Shown here piece by piece: positions 16,441-25,575 of a DNA stretch of 64,000 bases. A program made the translations under genes and the position numbers. The notes beneath the pieces were generated by a model. It saw nothing but the letters and a program-made list of their open reading frames with translations, did not search any database and was not told the origin of the DNA. Every line of letters starts with the position of its first letter. Position 1 is the stretch's first letter. The DNA comes from Haloarcula salinisoli (lineage in GTDB: Archaea; Halobacteriota; Halobacteria; Halobacteriales; Haloarculaceae), in NCBI RefSeq assembly GCF_019599405.1, contig NZ_RKLQ01000003.1, positions 156,061 through 220,060 on the forward strand, read 5' to 3'.

Positions 16441-17222
16441 GGACCGAGAACGGGTTGCGGCGGGCGCTCGAAGCCGGTGAGACGGTCTTCGGCGCGAGTG
16501 CAGAGACCTTCTCGCCGACGGTTGTCGAGACGCTTGGCGCGGTCGGCCTGGACTACGTCTGGCTAGACTTCGAACACGGCGGGCCCAGCCCCTACGACAG
16601 CACCGCCCTAGAAGAGCTGACACGGGCTGCAGAGGCGGCCGATATCGAACTGCTGGTCCGGCTGCCCAAACCCGAGCCGGCGCTCATCAGGAAGGTGCTG
16701 GATGCCGGTGTCCGGACCATCCTGCTGCCCCGCATCGAGACCGCCGCGGAGCTCCGGGCCGGTGTCAGGGCGGCCCACTTCGCGTACGACGGTGCGGTTG
16801 GCGACCGCGGGGTCGGCGTGGGTCGGTCGGGCGAGTGGGCGGGCTACGTCGACAGCTACGTCGGCGGCGAGGACAGCGAGGTGCTGGTCGGGACGATGAT
16901 AGAGAACCAGCGCGCCGTCGACAACATCGAGGAGATTCTCTCGGTGCCCCAGCTGGGCTTTGCCTTCGTCGGGCCGGCGGACCTCTCGATGTCGCTGTCG
17001 GGCGGTGACCCGCTCGAAAAGAACACCGAGGCTGTCTCGGCGGCTATCGACCGCACGCTCGAAGCGTGTCTCGACGCCGGGGTGCCGGTCGGGCGAATCC
17101 GCAACGGCGTCCCGGAGGCCCGGGACGCGGTCGACGCCGGCTACCGAATCGTCCGCATCGGCGGCGACACGGCGTCGATACGTGAGGTGCTGGGGGCGCG
17201 ACTCGACGAGCTACGGGACTGA
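16437..17222 (+). CDS. HpcH/HpaI-type 2-oxo acid aldolase
   Basis: 261 residues, the usual length. Features of the class II pyruvate aldolase barrel are LDYVWLDFEHGG (His of the acid-base pair), LVRLPKPEP, TILLPRIETAAE (metal-ligand Glu), GTMIENQRAV and FVGPADLSMSL (metal-ligand Asp). It would cleave 2-keto-3-deoxy or 4-hydroxy-2-oxo acids to pyruvate plus an aldehyde. The start overlaps the dehydrogenase stop (ATGA). Substrate cannot be decided from sequence. Confidence 0.85.
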   Translation: MRTENGLRRALEAGETVFGASAETFSPTVVETLGAVGLDYVWLDFEHGGPSPYDSTALEELTRAAEAADIELLVRLPKPEPALIRKVLDAGVRTILLPRIETAAELRAGVRAAHFAYDGAVGDRGVGVGRSGEWAGYVDSYVGGEDSEVLVGTMIENQRAVDNIEEILSVPQLGFAFVGPADLSMSLSGGDPLEKNTEAVSAAIDRTLEACLDAGVPVGRIRNGVPEARDAVDAGYRIVRIGGDTASIREVLGARLDELRD

Positions 17223-17256
17223 CACGCTCCGTTACAGCAAAAATCGCGCTGGGCTA

Positions 17257-17394
17257 CTATCGACGGTCTGATTCGGGATTGTGCTTGCGGCGGTAGGTAC
17301 CGACCATCTTCCAGAGGGTGTCGTCGAGACGCTCACCGTTTGCTTCATCTTCGAGCTGTCGGTACAGGTTCTCGGAGACTTCGATTCGAGGCAT
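17257..17394 (-). CDS. Small ribbon-helix-helix-like protein
   Basis: 45 residues: MPRIEVSENLYRQLEDEA, then a helix LDDTLWKMVGTYRR and a basic tail. A short strand followed by two helices is the pattern of small haloarchaeal RHH proteins that resemble VapB-type antitoxins. No toxin gene is adjacent. It faces the aldolase gene convergently. Confidence 0.6.
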   Translation of the reverse strand: MPRIEVSENLYRQLEDEANGERLDDTLWKMVGTYRRKHNPESDRR

Positions 17395-17908
17395 CACCTG
17401 TGTATACCGACTGGGCGTACATAAAATCTCTCTGACACGGAATCGAGTAAATGCTTTCAGTCGGGCGGTTAGCGCGTCTTGCGTGCTGAAGAGGAATCCG
17501 ACATCCGGGTCGTGACGAGGCCCCTCACAGTGTACTGGTCCTCGGCGATAGCGGTGGCGACTGGACGGCTGTCGGGTGGTTTTCGAGCGCTCCTGACGCC
17601 GGTCGAGACCGATGAATAGTAATATCTCAAATTATACAAGTAGGTAGTTAATTACATAAATAGGCGGCGAAAAATTTCATAAGCTTTCACTATATTTTAC
17701 AGATTGATGTGCGAAATCGGGGGTCACGACCGCTCGGAATGCGGTCCGCGATTGTATCGGCCGTTACAAGCAAACTACAGACGCCGTGAGTGGAAGCCGC
17801 CAGTCACTTCTGGAGTCACAACGCACCGCCACGTCTCGTGGATGTCGGCTGTCGAGTGGCCGTTGAATTCGACTGAGGGCGTGGGTCGGGGCCAGGGTGT
17901 TTGATTCC
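17395..17908. promoter_or_regulatory. Long intergenic region with AT-rich promoter stretch
   Basis: About 500 bp without a credible gene. An AT-rich stretch at 17620-17700 (several TTAATTA and TATATTTTA-like runs) contrasts with the GC-rich surroundings and probably carries promoter elements for the glycosyltransferase operon that starts at 17909. Confidence 0.3.
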
Positions 17909-20900
17909 ATGGACCCGATAGCCGCTCTCGCCGAGTCGGCCGACCCGACCATGGTTCTCTCCGGACTCGCGGTGTTCCTGGCTGTCGTCTGGACGTTCAC
18001 TAATCTCTACAACTACTATCCCGTCGTCCGGTCGATCGCCGCACACCTGCTGACCGGGACATCGACCGACGACGCCGCGTTTCTGGGCACCGACCGGGTC
18101 GAGATAATTCACGAGGACGCGTATCCGGAGATCGACGTGTTCATTCCGGCCTATCAGGAACACGAGGTGATTCATCAGGCGATACGGTCGATCCGTGATA
18201 CCGACTATATACAGGAGAAAATCAACCTCACCGTCCTGCTCGAACCGGACGACGAGGAGACTATCGCCCGTGTCGAATCACTCCAGGAAGAGGTCGACCT
18301 GGACCTCCTGCTGGTCCCCGACGAGTACCCCGGCTCCCCGAACAAACCGCGGGCACTCAACTACGGGTACGAGCAGACCGACGCGGATATCGTCGGCGTC
18401 ATCGACGCGGAGAACGTTGTCGCGCCCGACCTCTTCGAACGCGTCGCCTCCGCGTTCGTCGCCGAGGGTCGAGATTACGTACAGGGCACCGTCGACATGG
18501 CAAACGAGGACGACGGCTGGAAGAACCTGCTGTTCCGTGCCGAATACGGCTACTGGTACCGGTTCATCGTCCCGGCGTTCAAGCGCCTGGGATTCCCGAT
18601 ACCGCTCAGCGGGACGACGTGTTTCTTCGGCCGCGAGACCCTCAAGGGCGTCTCCGAGCAGCGCAGAGAGCGCAAGGGGAGCCCGTGGAGCCAGGAAGAC
18701 GAAGCGTGGCTGTCCGAACACGGCCTCTCCGGGGTCACGCCGTGGGACCCGGAGAACGTCACCGAGGACTTCGAGGTCGGGCTCGCGCTGTGGCTCACCG
18801 ACGAGAACTTCGGACTGGTCGACTCCACGACTCGGGAGGAGTCCCCACAGGAGCTGGGGAACTGGCTCAAACAGCGCACCCGGTGGCAGAAAGGAAAACT
18901 GTACACGTTCCTCGACTTCTTCAGGAACCCTGCCGGGTCCTCGAAGGAACGCGCCCATCTGCTGTGGCAGTCGTTCCTCCCGCACGTCGGGCCGTTGAAC
19001 GTGCTCGGAATCTTTTTGCTCATCGGTATCGGGTCCCTAATCGGCTTCACCCCGCAGAACCCTATCGTCGCCGGTATGTTGCTGTTCACGTCCGTGTTCT
19101 TCTTCGCCGGGCTCTGTTCGTTCGGACTGGGGTACTGGTTCGTCTCGACGGAGACGGGTGTCAAGAAGCTACTCGGGCTAAGCATCGTCGTTCTCACCGT
19201 CCCGTTCTACTGGGTGTTCCAGTGGGCGGCAGATATCCGTGCGTCCAAGCAGATTCTCCTCGGTGACCTGGGCTGGGAGAAGACTGTCCACGAGAATCAC
19301 GGGCGGTTCGAACTGCTACAGGACCCGACAGACGCAGCTTCGGACGCTGCCAACCCAGCGGCTGAGGCCGCTTCGAATACGGTCGCGGGCGGGGGGACCT
19401 CGACGCCAGCCGCGGCCGGAGGGACCTCGACGGCGACCACGGCCGGGGGAACCTCGACGCCAACCGCGACCGGGGGAACCTCGACGCCGACCGGGGCCGG
19501 GGGGAGTTCGACGTCGGCTATGGCCGAGGATACGTCGTTCGGCCACTCGGTCAAGCGCGCCGTACAGAACCACTGGCTGTTGTTCCCGGTGCTGTTGGTC
19601 GCGGTCGCTCTCCGGGCCCCAAACCTGAACCGGAGCCTCTGGATCGACGAGATATACTCCGTGTCACACCGGGGGTCGATGAGCGTGGGCAACCTCATCA
19701 CGACGACGTCGGACCCGCACCCACCGCTGTACTATCTGACGCTGAAAGGGTGGATGACGGTCTTCGGCCAGTCAGAGGTCGCCGTCCGGGCGCTCTCGCT
19801 CCTGTTCGGTATCGCCTCTATCGGTGCCGTCTATCTGCTGGGCCAGCGGCTGTACGACCGCCACGCCGGACTGTTCGCGGCGCTACTGATGACCGTCTCG
19901 TCGTTCCAGATACAGTACGCACAGACCGCCCGGATGTACACCATGCTGGTGTTCTTCGGCACGCTGTCGACGTACTTCTTCGTCCGCGAGTTCGACGACC
20001 ACAGCGTCGTGAACCGGCTGGGGTACGTGGCCATGACGGTCGGGATGCTCCTGACGCACGTCTACGGCTCGTTCGTGGTGCTCGGACAGCTGTTGTATCT
20101 CGGGGTACGGTTCGCCAACGACTGGGATTTCGCGCAGGTGAAACAATGGACTGTGACCCAGGGTATCGCCGGCTGTCTGTTCGCCCCGTGGTTCGCGTTC
20201 GTCGCCGCCCCGAGCTACCTCCTGGGCGAGGGCCAGGAGACCCGCTGGCTCTCGGAACCGGGCCTGGCGAAACTCCGACAGGTCCTGCTTGCGTACTCGG
20301 GCGTGCCGACCAACTACCCCAAGTACGCCGTCGGGTCGGTGTCGTTCCAGGTCGGCGTGCTGGCCGCGAGTATCTTCTTTATGGTCTTTCTCTGGCGTCT
20401 CTACGCGGAACGGGGTCGGGGACTCCCGGTCTCCGGGAGCGCCCTGTCGGTCGCACTGCTCGCTGGGCTCGTCGGCGCTCCCTACGTCGTCTCCAATCTG
20501 GTGATTCCGCTGTTCGAGGTGCGGTACATGATATTCGGGTTCGTCGCAGTGGCGTTGCTCGTCGGGAAGACTATCGCCGATATCGACTACCGACCCGGCC
20601 AGACGGTCGTGCTGTTCGTTGTCCTCGGGCTGTTTCTTGCGATGGTTCCGAGCTATCACGCCGCCTCGCCGTCCGAGGACTGGGACCAGACCGCCGAACT
20701 CATCGAAGGCGACCTCGAGGAGGACTCGCTCATCGTCTACAATCCAGCCTACACGAAGGACGCAGCGGAGTTCTATCTCAGCGACGACGCACTGTCGACG
20801 GCGGACAGTGCCGCGGTCCAGCCCGGCAGGGGGCCCCCCGACGGGCTGACGAACACCACCCACGAGCAGGTGTGGGTCGTCAACATCCGCGGGGAGAACC

Positions 20901-21058
20901 TGGGGGTGACCGACCGCGCGCTGTCGGACAGCCACACGGTGGAGCGAAACGACACCGTCGGGAACACGGCTATCCGTCTCATCGAGTACCGGAAGACGGG
21001 CGCCACCACCGCGGACGGTGGCACCGCCAACGCCACCACGGAGGGGAACGATGACTGA
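17909..21058 (+). CDS. GT2 glycosyltransferase fused to a GT39/ArnT-like membrane transferase
   Basis: 1049 residues from the ATG at 17909 (a GTG at 17897 is an alternative). One N-terminal membrane helix (15-32) precedes a cellulose-synthase-like GT2 domain with FIPAYQE (79-85), DAE (166-168), TED (285-287) and QRTRW (322-326), then membrane helices (about 360-455). A Gly-Thr-Ser-Pro linker of five 9-residue repeats follows (about 495-540). The second half is a PMT/ArnT-like multi-spanning domain starting LRAPNLNRSLWIDEIYS, with the Asp-Glu of the first loop, then SDPHPPLYY and AQTARMY. It probably builds and transfers a polyprenol-linked sugar. The next gene overlaps by eight bases. Confidence 0.85.
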   Translation: MDPIAALAESADPTMVLSGLAVFLAVVWTFTNLYNYYPVVRSIAAHLLTGTSTDDAAFLGTDRVEIIHEDAYPEIDVFIPAYQEHEVIHQAIRSIRDTDYIQEKINLTVLLEPDDEETIARVESLQEEVDLDLLLVPDEYPGSPNKPRALNYGYEQTDADIVGVIDAENVVAPDLFERVASAFVAEGRDYVQGTVDMANEDDGWKNLLFRAEYGYWYRFIVPAFKRLGFPIPLSGTTCFFGRETLKGVSEQRRERKGSPWSQEDEAWLSEHGLSGVTPWDPENVTEDFEVGLALWLTDENFGLVDSTTREESPQELGNWLKQRTRWQKGKLYTFLDFFRNPAGSSKERAHLLWQSFLPHVGPLNVLGIFLLIGIGSLIGFTPQNPIVAGMLLFTSVFFFAGLCSFGLGYWFVSTETGVKKLLGLSIVVLTVPFYWVFQWAADIRASKQILLGDLGWEKTVHENHGRFELLQDPTDAASDAANPAAEAASNTVAGGGTSTPAAAGGTSTATTAGGTSTPTATGGTSTPTGAGGSSTSAMAEDTSFGHSVKRAVQNHWLLFPVLLVAVALRAPNLNRSLWIDEIYSVSHRGSMSVGNLITTTSDPHPPLYYLTLKGWMTVFGQSEVAVRALSLLFGIASIGAVYLLGQRLYDRHAGLFAALLMTVSSFQIQYAQTARMYTMLVFFGTLSTYFFVREFDDHSVVNRLGYVAMTVGMLLTHVYGSFVVLGQLLYLGVRFANDWDFAQVKQWTVTQGIAGCLFAPWFAFVAAPSYLLGEGQETRWLSEPGLAKLRQVLLAYSGVPTNYPKYAVGSVSFQVGVLAASIFFMVFLWRLYAERGRGLPVSGSALSVALLAGLVGAPYVVSNLVIPLFEVRYMIFGFVAVALLVGKTIADIDYRPGQTVVLFVVLGLFLAMVPSYHAASPSEDWDQTAELIEGDLEEDSLIVYNPAYTKDAAEFYLSDDALSTADSAAVQPGRGPPDGLTNTTHEQVWVVNIRGENLGVTDRALSDSHTVERNDTVGNTAIRLIEYRKTGATTADGGTANATTEGNDD
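19391..19525 (+). repeat. Five tandem 27-bp repeats encoding the interdomain linker
   Basis: Units start at 19391, 19418, 19445, 19472 and 19499, each encoding a variant of GGTSTPTAT. In-frame 27-bp units allow slippage without a frameshift, so linker length could differ among strains. Thr/Ser density makes it a possible O-glycosylation site if it lies outside the cell. Confidence 0.85.
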
Positions 21059-21818
21059 CCCGTCCGTCGGCGTCGTCGTCCCCGCCTACCGGCCGGACGT
21101 GGCCCAGCTCCGTGGCTACCTCGAACGCATCGATGAAGAACTCGGGCCGGCGTCGATACTGGTCGAACTCGACTCGCCGCGTGAGGAGACAGTGGCAGCG
21201 CTCGCCGACACCGTGGCCCGCGTCGAGTCTGTCCAGCGCCGTCGCGGCAAGGGAGCGGCGATAACGACAGGGTTCGAGCGACTGGAGACTGACGTACTCG
21301 CCTTTGCCGATGCCGACGGCGCGACGCCGGTCGACTCGTTCGAGGACGTCCTCGACCCGGTCCTGCGTCGCGACGCGGAACTGGCTGTCGGCTCGCGACG
21401 CCATCCGGAGTCGGAAATATCGGACCAGCAGACGCTGCTCCGGCAACTGCTGGGCGACACGTTCAGCTGGCTCGCCGGCACGCTCCTCTCGGCCCGGCTC
21501 CACGACTACCAGTGTGGCGCGAAGGCCGTCGACGCGGAGAGCTGGCACGATATTCGAGGACACCTGTGTGAACCGGGGTTCGCGTGGGACGTCGAACTCG
21601 TCGCTATCGCCGGTGCGATGGACCTGTGCATCGAGGAAGTCCCCATCGAGTGGGAGGACCAGCCCGGCTCGACCGTCTCGCCGGTCCAGGATTCGCTCGA
21701 CCTCTTTCGCGCCCTGCTAGCAGCGCGGAAGCGCTCGAAAGCGCTCCGGGACGACCGGTTCAACAGCACTGGCGCCGTCCGGGACAATCAAGAGACGCCG
21801 CTTATCAAACAACAGTGA
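21051..21818 (+). CDS. GT2 family dolichyl-phosphate sugar synthase-like glycosyltransferase
   Basis: 255 residues from the ATG at 21051, which overlaps the preceding stop by eight bases. VGVVVPAYRPD opens a GT-A fold. RRRGKGAAITTGF and FADADGATP (the DxD site) are typical of polyprenyl-phosphate glucose/mannose synthases, as is DYQCGAKAV. No membrane segment is present. It likely makes a polyprenol-phosphate sugar donor used by the GT39-like half of the preceding protein and flipped by the following GtrA protein. Confidence 0.85.
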   Translation: MTDPSVGVVVPAYRPDVAQLRGYLERIDEELGPASILVELDSPREETVAALADTVARVESVQRRRGKGAAITTGFERLETDVLAFADADGATPVDSFEDVLDPVLRRDAELAVGSRRHPESEISDQQTLLRQLLGDTFSWLAGTLLSARLHDYQCGAKAVDAESWHDIRGHLCEPGFAWDVELVAIAGAMDLCIEEVPIEWEDQPGSTVSPVQDSLDLFRALLAARKRSKALRDDRFNSTGAVRDNQETPLIKQQ

Positions 21819-22285
21819 GTCTCACTGATACCGTCCCAGACCGGCTCGAACCGCTCCTCTCGGGGGTCCGATTCGGCCAGTTCCTCTCGGTCGGTGTCGT
21901 CGGTGCCGTCAGCGACACCGTCGTCCTCACGACGGCCACGCTCGTCGTTGGACTCCCGCAGCTGTGGGCCAAAGCCGCCGGTATCGAGACGGCGATTCTG
22001 GTCATGTTCCTCGTCAACGAGCACTGGACGTTCGCCAACCGGGGGAAGTCGGGACGCGGTGCGTTCCTGAAACGTCTCGGGAAGTCACACCTCGTCCGCT
22101 CGGGCGGCGTGACTATCCAGCTCCTCGCCTTCGCCGGCCTGACGCGGTGGGTCGACGTGTCCTTTGCCGTCGCCGGAATCGACCTCTGGTTCCTCGCGGC
22201 CAGTCTCCTCGCCATCGCGGTCGCTATGGGCGTCAACTACGCCTTCGAGAGCATCTTCACCTGGCAGGTCCACCGCGACGGGTAG
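21815..22285 (+). CDS. GtrA family membrane protein
   Basis: 156 residues with a GTG start at 21815 overlapping the preceding TGA. Four hydrophobic segments and motifs FGQFLSVGVVGAVSDTVV, VMFLVNEHWTFANRG and VNYAFESIFTW match GtrA proteins, proposed flippases for polyprenol-linked sugars. With the two genes before it this forms a donor synthesis, flipping and transfer operon. Confidence 0.85.
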   Translation: MSLTDTVPDRLEPLLSGVRFGQFLSVGVVGAVSDTVVLTTATLVVGLPQLWAKAAGIETAILVMFLVNEHWTFANRGKSGRGAFLKRLGKSHLVRSGGVTIQLLAFAGLTRWVDVSFAVAGIDLWFLAASLLAIAVAMGVNYAFESIFTWQVHRDG

Positions 22286-22288
22286 CGG

Positions 22289-23638
22289 TTACTGGCCACG
22301 TATTTGCTGGCGGACCCACTCGCCGGTCTCGGTGAGGCTGTCGGTCGTCCAGTCGTCCGTGGTCCCCTCCTGCCAGATGCCGGACGTGCGCCAGTCGTCG
22401 GAGTAGCTCCAGAACGCCCAGCTGATGTCGTTGTCCGAGAGGATATCCATGAACGCCTGCGTGCTGTCGAAGTCACTGGCCCCGTCGCCGCTGGCCTCCA
22501 TGCTGCCACATTCGGTGACGAAGATGGGGAGCTCCTGGGCGGCGTCGGCGAGCTGGTTTCGCTCCCACTCGCCGTGGGTGGCTGCGTAGAAGTGGAAGGC
22601 ATACAGGAGATTGTCACCCTCGACCGGGTTGTCGATTATCTCCTGGGGGCCGTCGGCGCCGATGTCGGCGAGGCCAAGCGAGGACCAGCCCCGGGTTCCG
22701 ACGACGATCGGGCTCTCCGAATCGTGGCCGCGGATAATCGGGATGATGGTTTCGGCGTACTCCTTTACCGAGGCCCAGTCGACGTCGTTCGGTTCGTTAC
22801 AGATCTCGAAAATAATGTTGTCCTTGTCGGCGTGTTCGGCGGCCATCTCGTCGAAGAACCGCTCGGCGTGGTCGAGGTTTTCCAGCGGGTCGCCGGGGTC
22901 GTGGATGTGGAAGTCGATGATGGCGTACATCCCCCGGTCGGTGACTGCCTCGACTATCTGGTTCACTTCGTCGGTAAAGCCCTCTGGGTCGGTCTCGTAC
23001 CCGCCCTCCTGGATGTACATCGCGACCCGACAGAGGTCGGCCGTCCAGCCGTCCGCCAGCGCGTCGAGCGCGTCCGGTGTGAGGAACTCGTCCCAGCCGT
23101 ACCACTGGATTCCGTGTGTGCTCATTCCGCGTAACTGGACGGGGTCACCGGCTGCGTCACAGAGTGCAGTCCCGTCGACCTGTAACTGGCCGTGGCGGTC
23201 GACCGGCGTCTGGCCGTCGATACTGTCGCTCTCCTCGTCGTCACTCGAGTCGCTCGACCCGATTCGTGTCCAGAGGTCACTCTCCGCCGCGGGTTCGTCC
23301 CCCTCGGTCCACCAGTTTGCCTCCCAGTCGTCGCCCTCGTGAGTGACGCGGACGCCCCCCCTGTAGACGCCGTCTGCCGTCCACGCGGGATACCCGTCGG
23401 TCCCCGACTCCTGGCCGACTCGACCCCACACTGCGACGGTGTCGGCTGGCTCGTCACCCTTCGTGTACCAGTACGCTCGCCAGACGTACCCCTCGTGACT
23501 CACCTGGTCACCGTCGCGGTACGCCCTGTCGGACTCCCACGCATCGACTGTCTCCGTGGCACCGACAACTGTTCCCGTTGCGGACAACCCGCCCAGCGCC
23601 GTGACGGCACGGAGGAAACTCCGCCGAGTATCTTTCAT
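22289..23638 (-). CDS. Secreted GH5 family glycanase (cellulase-like) with two N-terminal CBM5/12-like modules
   Basis: 449 residues from the ATG at 23638; the frame upstream is not protein-like. A Tat signal DTRRSFLRAV opens the protein. Two Trp/Tyr-rich chitin/cellulose-binding-like modules (about 32-74 and 84-126, each with GDEPA and a W-x-R-[VI]-G end) and an Asp/Ser-rich linker (128-145) follow. The GH5 domain shows GMSTHGIQWYG, IDFHIHDPG, FEICNEPND with acid Glu282, and IFVTECGS with nucleophile Glu376. It should cut beta-1,4-glucan outside the cell. It ends three bases from the GtrA gene on the opposite strand. Confidence 0.9.
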   Translation of the reverse strand: MKDTRRSFLRAVTALGGLSATGTVVGATETVDAWESDRAYRDGDQVSHEGYVWRAYWYTKGDEPADTVAVWGRVGQESGTDGYPAWTADGVYRGGVRVTHEGDDWEANWWTEGDEPAAESDLWTRIGSSDSSDDEESDSIDGQTPVDRHGQLQVDGTALCDAAGDPVQLRGMSTHGIQWYGWDEFLTPDALDALADGWTADLCRVAMYIQEGGYETDPEGFTDEVNQIVEAVTDRGMYAIIDFHIHDPGDPLENLDHAERFFDEMAAEHADKDNIIFEICNEPNDVDWASVKEYAETIIPIIRGHDSESPIVVGTRGWSSLGLADIGADGPQEIIDNPVEGDNLLYAFHFYAATHGEWERNQLADAAQELPIFVTECGSMEASGDGASDFDSTQAFMDILSDNDISWAFWSYSDDWRTSGIWQEGTTDDWTTDSLTETGEWVRQQIRGQ

Positions 23639-23918
23639 AACAGCGGGGAGCGTGTTACCGGGTATAAATTGCGAGCCCAAGTTATCAAATGTAATAATAA
23701 CTGCCGGATAATTCATGCAAAGGTGGTGTTAAATCCGCTTATATTGCGTTCTGTAGCGACACTCCGAATTCATGCTCTATTTCAGTATCTAATAACCACG
23801 GGGCGATGTGGGTCCAAACAGCGGCCACTGGCAGACGGGCTCGTCGACGGTCTGTGTCGCGGTCCAGCAGATATCGGCGCTATCGGAACCCCCCTCGCAG
23901 GCGTTCCTCGACGCACGA

Positions 23919-24218
23919 TTAGTGGGCGTTGGGCCGCTCTCGTGAGGGACGTTGCGGCGTGCCACTCGACATGTCCGCGACACACTCACGACAGAACTGG
24001 TAGCCCTCTTGGTTTCTCGCACCGCAGTTGGCACAGGTGACCACACCCATCGCCTGCTCGTCACTGGTGGCCGGCGGCGTCGCCCCGGGGTCGGACTGTG
24101 CGGCTCCGTTCGCTGGTTCGCCCTGGCGGCGATAGGCGTACAGCATCGTCAGGATGTGCACGCCCACCAGTAGGGCGATGGCACCGTACAGCCATTCACT
24201 CCCGAGCATAGCTGACAC
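23919..24218 (-). CDS. Single-pass membrane protein with zinc ribbon
   Basis: 99 residues. One helix (about 8-28, YGAIALLVGVHILTMLYAY), a disordered linker and a C4 zinc ribbon CANCGARN...FCREC (about 62-79) follow. Met4 is an alternative start. Such short proteins are widespread in haloarchaea and their role is unknown. It is a single gene. Confidence 0.7.
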   Translation of the reverse strand: MSAMLGSEWLYGAIALLVGVHILTMLYAYRRQGEPANGAAQSDPGATPPATSDEQAMGVVTCANCGARNQEGYQFCRECVADMSSGTPQRPSRERPNAH

Positions 24219-24402
24219 TACGGTGAGGCGACACTTGAGGGTTGTGCATAGTTCACACGGATGGGTGCGCCTAGCTGGTCGCGTCCGCCCGTCGACGGCC
24301 CGACACAGCGGCCTGTGACCGTTCGCCAGCTGTCACGACCAGACGCTGTATGTCGCCAGCCTGCCGAGCGTTCAAATAGGGTGCCGGGGCCACCACCTCG
24401 CC

Positions 24403-24837
24403 ATGGGACAGCGCACGCTCGTGGTCGTTCCGCGACCCGGAGGCGGCTTCAACTGTCGATACGCCCACTGGGGTGTGACGGCCGACCCGCTCGCCCAGTC
24501 CCGGCCACTGGGCCGCGAGTGGTCGGCCGGGGCCGTCCTCGACGAACTCGACGCCAGCTACGAGCGGCTGCTCGTCGCCGACGGGACTCCCCGCTGGTAC
24601 TGTGTCTGCTGGCTCGACCCGACGCTCGCCGAGCCCGACGACATCGTGCTGGCACGGACAGACGACCCCGACGGCTTGGTCGCGCGCTGGACTGAGGCCA
24701 AGAGCCACGCCGTCGACGCGGTGGCCGACGGCCTCGCCCCCGACGCGGCCAGGGCGGGGCTCTTGCTCGGGCTGGCCCGTCGAGCCGACACACTCTACCG
24801 GGGCGACGACGCGTCCTTTTTAGGCGACGACCGTTAA
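24403..24837 (+). CDS. Conserved haloarchaeal hypothetical protein
   Basis: 144 residues: GQRTLVVVPRPGGGFNCRYA with WGVTADPL, then a regular alpha/beta pattern and a C-terminal RRADTLYRGDDASF. It resembles haloarchaeal proteins annotated as DUF6735 (from memory). No catalytic motif is seen. It precedes the NucS gene by only nine bases on the same strand, so the two are probably co-transcribed. Confidence 0.7.
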   Translation: MGQRTLVVVPRPGGGFNCRYAHWGVTADPLAQSRPLGREWSAGAVLDELDASYERLLVADGTPRWYCVCWLDPTLAEPDDIVLARTDDPDGLVARWTEAKSHAVDAVADGLAPDAARAGLLLGLARRADTLYRGDDASFLGDDR

Positions 24838-24846
24838 TCGCCAGCC

Positions 24847-25575
24847 GTGACCGCCGACAGCGCCGTCGAGACACTCTCGTATCCGGAGACCGACACCGTC
24901 CGTGACCTCGTCGACCGCGCCATCGACCGGGGCGCGATGGTGACCCTGTTCGGTCGCTGTACGGTCGAGTACGACGGCCGCGCGGCGAGTTCGCTCGGGC
25001 CGGGCGACCGCCACGTGACGCTGAAACCGGACGGGGCGGCGCTGGTCCACACCGACGAGGGCCAGCAGCCGGTCAACTGGCAGCCGCCGGGCTCGGCCCA
25101 CTCGGTCAGTGCCGCCGACGGCGCCCTCGAACTTTGCTCGGAGCGGTCCAACCCGGACGAGACACTCGAGATATCCTTCGAGACGGTGGCCCACGCCGCC
25201 GCCTTCGACGTGAGCGACCCTGAAGAGTTGGCTGTCACCGGGACCGAAGCCGACCTCAAAGAGCGCATCCTCGAGGACCCAGACCTCGTCGAGCCCGGCT
25301 TCACGCCGCTGGCGACCGAGCGGGCGACCCCCGCCGGCGCCGTCGACATCTACGGCGAGGACGAAAGCGGTCGAACTGTCGTCGTCGAGCTGAAACGGCG
25401 CCGCGTCGGACCGGACGCGGTCGGCCAGCTCGACCGGTACGTCGACGCCCTGGAACGGGATCTCCACGCGGGGACGGCGGTTCGGGGCATCCTGGTCGCC
25501 CCGTCGGTGACCGACCGGGCGCGCCAGCTGCTCGCGAAGAAGGGGCTGGAGTTCGTCTCGCTCGAACCGACCTAG
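24847..25575 (+). CDS. nucS: Endonuclease NucS/EndoMS
   Basis: 242 residues with a GTG start. The N-terminal dimerisation/DNA-binding half (TLFGRCTVEYDGRAAS, DGAALVHTDEGQQPVNWQPPG in parts) precedes a RecB-like nuclease with the PD-(D/E)xK-type residues in GAVDIYGED and VVVELKRRRV, then GPDAVGQLDRYV. Length fits the family (about 240-250). NucS cuts both strands around mismatches and branched flaps and replaces or supplements MutS-MutL in archaea and actinobacteria. Its stop overlaps the stop of a HalOD1 gene on the other strand, and a mutS gene lies just beyond. Confidence 0.92.
   Translation: MTADSAVETLSYPETDTVRDLVDRAIDRGAMVTLFGRCTVEYDGRAASSLGPGDRHVTLKPDGAALVHTDEGQQPVNWQPPGSAHSVSAADGALELCSERSNPDETLEISFETVAHAAAFDVSDPEELAVTGTEADLKERILEDPDLVEPGFTPLATERATPAGAVDIYGEDESGRTVVVELKRRRVGPDAVGQLDRYVDALERDLHAGTAVRGILVAPSVTDRARQLLAKKGLEFVSLEPT

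Noticed and set aside
15268..16623. 451-residue frame opposite the dehydrogenase
   Set aside because: Arg-rich shadow with no domain; the plus-strand dehydrogenase has clear family motifs.
19391..19525. CRISPR-like array
   Set aside because: The 27-bp units are contiguous with no spacers, lie in frame inside a glycosyltransferase gene and encode a low-complexity linker.
19750..21054. 434-residue frame within the GT2-GT39 gene
   Set aside because: Arg/Gly-rich out-of-frame shadow without motifs.
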